Source: Klebsiella planticola ATCC 33531
GTDB taxonomy: Bacteria; Pseudomonadota; Gammaproteobacteria; Enterobacterales; Enterobacteriaceae
DNA length: 64,000 nucleotides
Assembly (NCBI RefSeq): GCF_000735435.1
Contig: NZ_JMPP01000014.1
Coordinates: 124,001-188,000, forward strand
Direction: 5' to 3'
The notes under the pieces are model-generated. The model was given only the letters and a program-made list of their open reading frames with translations. It searched no databases and was not told where the DNA came from. The number at the start of each line of letters is the position of its first letter. The first letter of the stretch is position 1. The position numbers and the translations under genes were made by a program. Shown here in pieces: positions 61,576 through 64,000 of the stretch.

Positions 61576-62658
61576 ATGCGTATCCTTAAACAACTGACGC
61601 GGAAGAAGAATGCTTTCTTCCGCGACATTAAATTTAATTTAATTAATTTTCGTTATAGAAATAAAGCTGAGCGCCAGCCGTTTAATCCGGCTCAGGTGAA
61701 ACGCATTTTATTACTGCGTCTGGATGACAAAGTCGGTGACATGGTGGTGACCACAGGCTGTGCCAGACTTCTTGCCGAGCGCGGCTATAAAGTCTCTGTT
61801 CTCACCGGTCCTGTCTGTATGCAAATATTAGCAGGCTCAATATTTCTTGAGAATATATATTTGTATAAACCACGGATGTCTCTCGCTGCATTACGGGCAC
61901 TTAATTTTGATGTGGTCATCGATTTTGATGATGTGAAAACCTATGAACGGTTTAAGTTTCTCTCTGATTTACGCGCGCCCTGCGTGATTGGTTTTAATAA
62001 AGAGAAATATAAGCTGTATGACCAGTCAATCGCCTTTTATGATAGCAAAAGCCATATTTCCGCCCGTTATAAACAGGTGGTTAAGCTTTTTGGCGTGAGA
62101 GATGAGCACTATCATTATCACGTTCCCGGCGATATACGCGAGCGTGAGCGAGTGGAAAAGTTACTGGCGACAGAAAGTGACAGACAGCTATGCGTCGCCA
62201 TCAATCCCTTTACCGCATCAACCGATAAGGACTTCTGCCGTCATCAGGTCGCCACGCTCATTGAGCGACTCCGTCAGCTACCCTATAAAGTGAGCGTGGT
62301 GATGGTTGGCCGCAGTGAGAAAATCCGTCAACTTGGGCTGGATATGGCGCTGTATCTGGCTGACAGCAATATCAACTCGGCAGTAGAAGTTATCCGCTGC
62401 TGCGATCTGGTGATTACCGCTGACACTTCCATTGTGCACATTGCCAGAGTGTTTGATAAACCAATGGTGGCGGTCTATAACAAGCGCAAGCTCAAGGATA
62501 CTGGCCTGCCGGGTTATACCATCTGGGCCCCGGGTTATGCTAAGGCCAGACAGATTGTCTGCGAGGAAGAGAACGTGGCGGATGTCTCGATTGACGCCAT
62601 ATGGCCGATGATCAAAGAACAGGCTGATAGTCTGGTGGCCACGCGCTTGCGGCAATAA
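61576..62658 (+). CDS. GT9 glycosyltransferase (heptosyltransferase-like), core cluster
   Basis: 360 residues. GT9 signatures: ILLLRLDDKVGDMVVTTGCARLLAERGY and near the C-terminus DLVITADTSIVHIARVFDKPMVAVYN. This is a heptosyltransferase-like core enzyme, but donor and acceptor are not evident. The first 500 bases are AT-richer than neighbouring core genes, suggesting acquisition. It follows wabN by 20 bases and converges with waaL. Confidence 0.87.
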   Translation: MRILKQLTRKKNAFFRDIKFNLINFRYRNKAERQPFNPAQVKRILLLRLDDKVGDMVVTTGCARLLAERGYKVSVLTGPVCMQILAGSIFLENIYLYKPRMSLAALRALNFDVVIDFDDVKTYERFKFLSDLRAPCVIGFNKEKYKLYDQSIAFYDSKSHISARYKQVVKLFGVRDEHYHYHVPGDIRERERVEKLLATESDRQLCVAINPFTASTDKDFCRHQVATLIERLRQLPYKVSVVMVGRSEKIRQLGLDMALYLADSNINSAVEVIRCCDLVITADTSIVHIARVFDKPMVAVYNKRKLKDTGLPGYTIWAPGYAKARQIVCEEENVADVSIDAIWPMIKEQADSLVATRLRQ

Positions 62659-62690
62659 AAAAGGGCCCGGACGGGCCCTTTTCTGTTACG
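62659..62690 (+). terminator. Terminator after the GT9 gene
   Basis: AAGGGCCCG and CGGGCCCTT pair and are followed by TTCTG. A nearby ACGGCC/GGCCGT stem over the waaL stop (62699-62714) may terminate the opposite strand. Confidence 0.8.
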
Positions 62691-62704
62691 GTTTCACGAC
62701 GGCC

Positions 62705-63877
62705 TTACGGCCGTTTTGCCGTCAGGTTATTGCTTAACGCAATCCCGAGCGGTAGCCAGAACAGCACCCAGGTTTCTCGCGGGTTGCTGACGATAAACAT
62801 CCCCTGCGACGCCATAAAAATCAATGCGTACATGAAGATCGCCAGGCCGTACCGGCTGTCGCCGCGGCGTTTGCACCATGCCCGCCATAATCCGCTGGCG
62901 ATGACCGCCAGCAGCAGCAGCAGGCCAATGATGCCGCCTTTCAACAGCGAGCCGAGATAGACGCTGTGGGTGGTGGTAATGTGTTCACCGCTGTAGTTAA
63001 TGAATTCGAGTCCATAATCGAACCCCCGGCCCAGCCAGGGATGGTCCGCGATTTCGGCAAGCGTATGGCGCCAGATGCTGAAACGTAGACCACTCTGCGT
63101 CCCCATCTCCTCAAAGCGGGCTAGCAGCAGGTCCCCAACCGGTGTCAGGGAGAAGACCAGCCCGAGCACCACCGCCAGCGTGGCGACGATCGCTAAATTA
63201 CGGCGCGTAAATACCTGGAGATGCAGCGTGCAGCAGAAGGCCAGCGCCAGGGCGATAATCGGCCCGCGGCTCTGGGTAAAGACCATCATCACCAGCAGGA
63301 TAGCGATCGGCAGATAGAGATAATGGCCGGCTTTCTCTTTCAACAGCAGGCAGCAAATTAAGATGGCGATGCCGCAGTATCCTGCCAGGTCGATAACGTT
63401 GGTCGGGCCTGGGTTTTCCGGTGAGACTTCGCGCAGGGTCAGAACCAGCGTATGGTCTATCGCCAGCGTCCAGACAGACAGCACGGTGACTCCGGCAACC
63501 ACGCTGAGCAGCGCCAGATGCCGGGTGCGGGGATGGCCCAGCAGGGTGGCGAGCAGCAACAGGTAGAAGATGAGATAGGTCCCGTGAGTCAGCGGCGAGT
63601 CAATATGTTGCGGCGTATGCCCCCAGAGATTGCTGAGCGCATAGTAGACAAAGAAGAGCACCAGCAGCGCATAGGTCGGCCATTGCTGGCGGGTACTCTC
63701 CGCCAGCGCCTGGCGATGGTCTTTGTTCAGTAAAGACAGCAGGAACAGCAGAATTGACAGGTGGAGCAGGTTATTCGTCCGGGTGGAGATGCAAAAAATA
63801 GCGCTGAAAAATAAAAATAAGGGAAAGAAAAGGGAGTAACCCTGAATGGCATAGTTACTTATTTTTAAAGTACGCAT
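62705..63877 (-). CDS. waaL: O-antigen ligase WaaL
   Basis: 390 residues, Wzy/WaaL-type polytopic protein with about 11 helices. It joins O-antigen from undecaprenyl-PP to the lipid A-core at the periplasmic face. The large periplasmic loop with GRGFDYGLEFINYSGEHITTTHSVYLGSL contains the conserved His region. The start at MRTLKISNYAIQGYSLF suits the first helix; upstream codons to the window end are not part of the family. Convergent with the GT9 gene. Confidence 0.9.
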   Translation of the reverse strand: MRTLKISNYAIQGYSLFFPLFLFFSAIFCISTRTNNLLHLSILLFLLSLLNKDHRQALAESTRQQWPTYALLVLFFVYYALSNLWGHTPQHIDSPLTHGTYLIFYLLLLATLLGHPRTRHLALLSVVAGVTVLSVWTLAIDHTLVLTLREVSPENPGPTNVIDLAGYCGIAILICCLLLKEKAGHYLYLPIAILLVMMVFTQSRGPIIALALAFCCTLHLQVFTRRNLAIVATLAVVLGLVFSLTPVGDLLLARFEEMGTQSGLRFSIWRHTLAEIADHPWLGRGFDYGLEFINYSGEHITTTHSVYLGSLLKGGIIGLLLLLAVIASGLWRAWCKRRGDSRYGLAIFMYALIFMASQGMFIVSNPRETWVLFWLPLGIALSNNLTAKRP

Positions 63878-64000
63878 CAAAAGAAACCTTTGCAAAAATC
63901 GTTTCCGGCACCGCACTCTCCTGAGAGAAATTGATGACCCGAATATGGTTTTGTTGTAGCACACAAGCGGCGTGCGAAAAGGACGGGATGACCAGGTCAT

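Overview
The window reads as chromosomal DNA of an enterobacterium of the Klebsiella/Raoultella group. Three things support this. The housekeeping proteins (SpoT, RpoZ, Gmk, Rph, PyrE, SlmA, Dut, CoaBC, RadC, L28, L33, MutM, CoaD, TpiA, GlpK, GlpF, GlpX, ZapB, XanP, GltS) are close to the E. coli versions. The LPS-core genes are of the Klebsiella type (waaE, waaA, wabH, wabG, waaQ, wabN, waaL). Coding DNA is GC-rich with REP-like palindromes between convergent genes. The species cannot be fixed from the sequence alone.

Bases 1-16750 are an accessory region made of small regulator/enzyme or regulator/transporter units: an RND-pump adaptor (cut by the window edge) behind a TetR gene; a TetR/14-TM MFS divergent pair; a LysR divergent from a flavoprotein plus a DUF1348 protein; an AraC divergent from an AhpD-like protein; an NlpA lipoprotein with an EamA exporter; a Nudix hydrolase; a metallo-beta-lactamase-fold enzyme with a GlxA-like regulator; a zinc alcohol dehydrogenase; a quinone-reductase/quinol-monooxygenase pair; and an orphan outer-membrane barrel protein. 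selC (tRNA-Sec, minus strand, 16952-17046) follows. Next to it lies a sugar module: an RpiR regulator, a GH4 phospho-glycosidase and a PTS EIICB.

Bases 21456-26251 hold yicH, xanP and gltS, in the order known beside recG in E. coli. Between gltS and recG (26352-37020) lies a block that in E. coli sits elsewhere: glpK-glpF-zapB-sbp-cdh-(SLC13 permease)-tpiA-yiiQ-yiiR-fpr-glpX. Its order is a circular permutation of the E. coli order, which separates glpX from glpFK and puts it behind recG. From 37088 to 54025 the E. coli-like order resumes: recG, trmH, spoT, rpoZ, gmk, ligB, yicG, yicC, rph, pyrE, slmA, dut, coaBC, radC, rpmB, rpmG, mutM, coaD.

Bases 54028-63877 are the LPS-core cluster. waaQ-wabG-wabH-(GT2)-waaA-waaE run on the minus strand in a tight array leading into coaD. 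wabN and a GT9 gene run on the plus strand. The O-antigen ligase waaL converges on them. Together they build the heptose/galacturonate/glucosamine core and attach O-antigen.

I found no CRISPR array, transposase, phage gene or obvious defence system. The points most worth a second look are the permuted glp/sbp/tpi block, the C-terminally extended TrmH that abuts recG, the signal-peptide-like start of LigB, the GH4/PTS module beside selC, and several unassigned operator-like palindromes.
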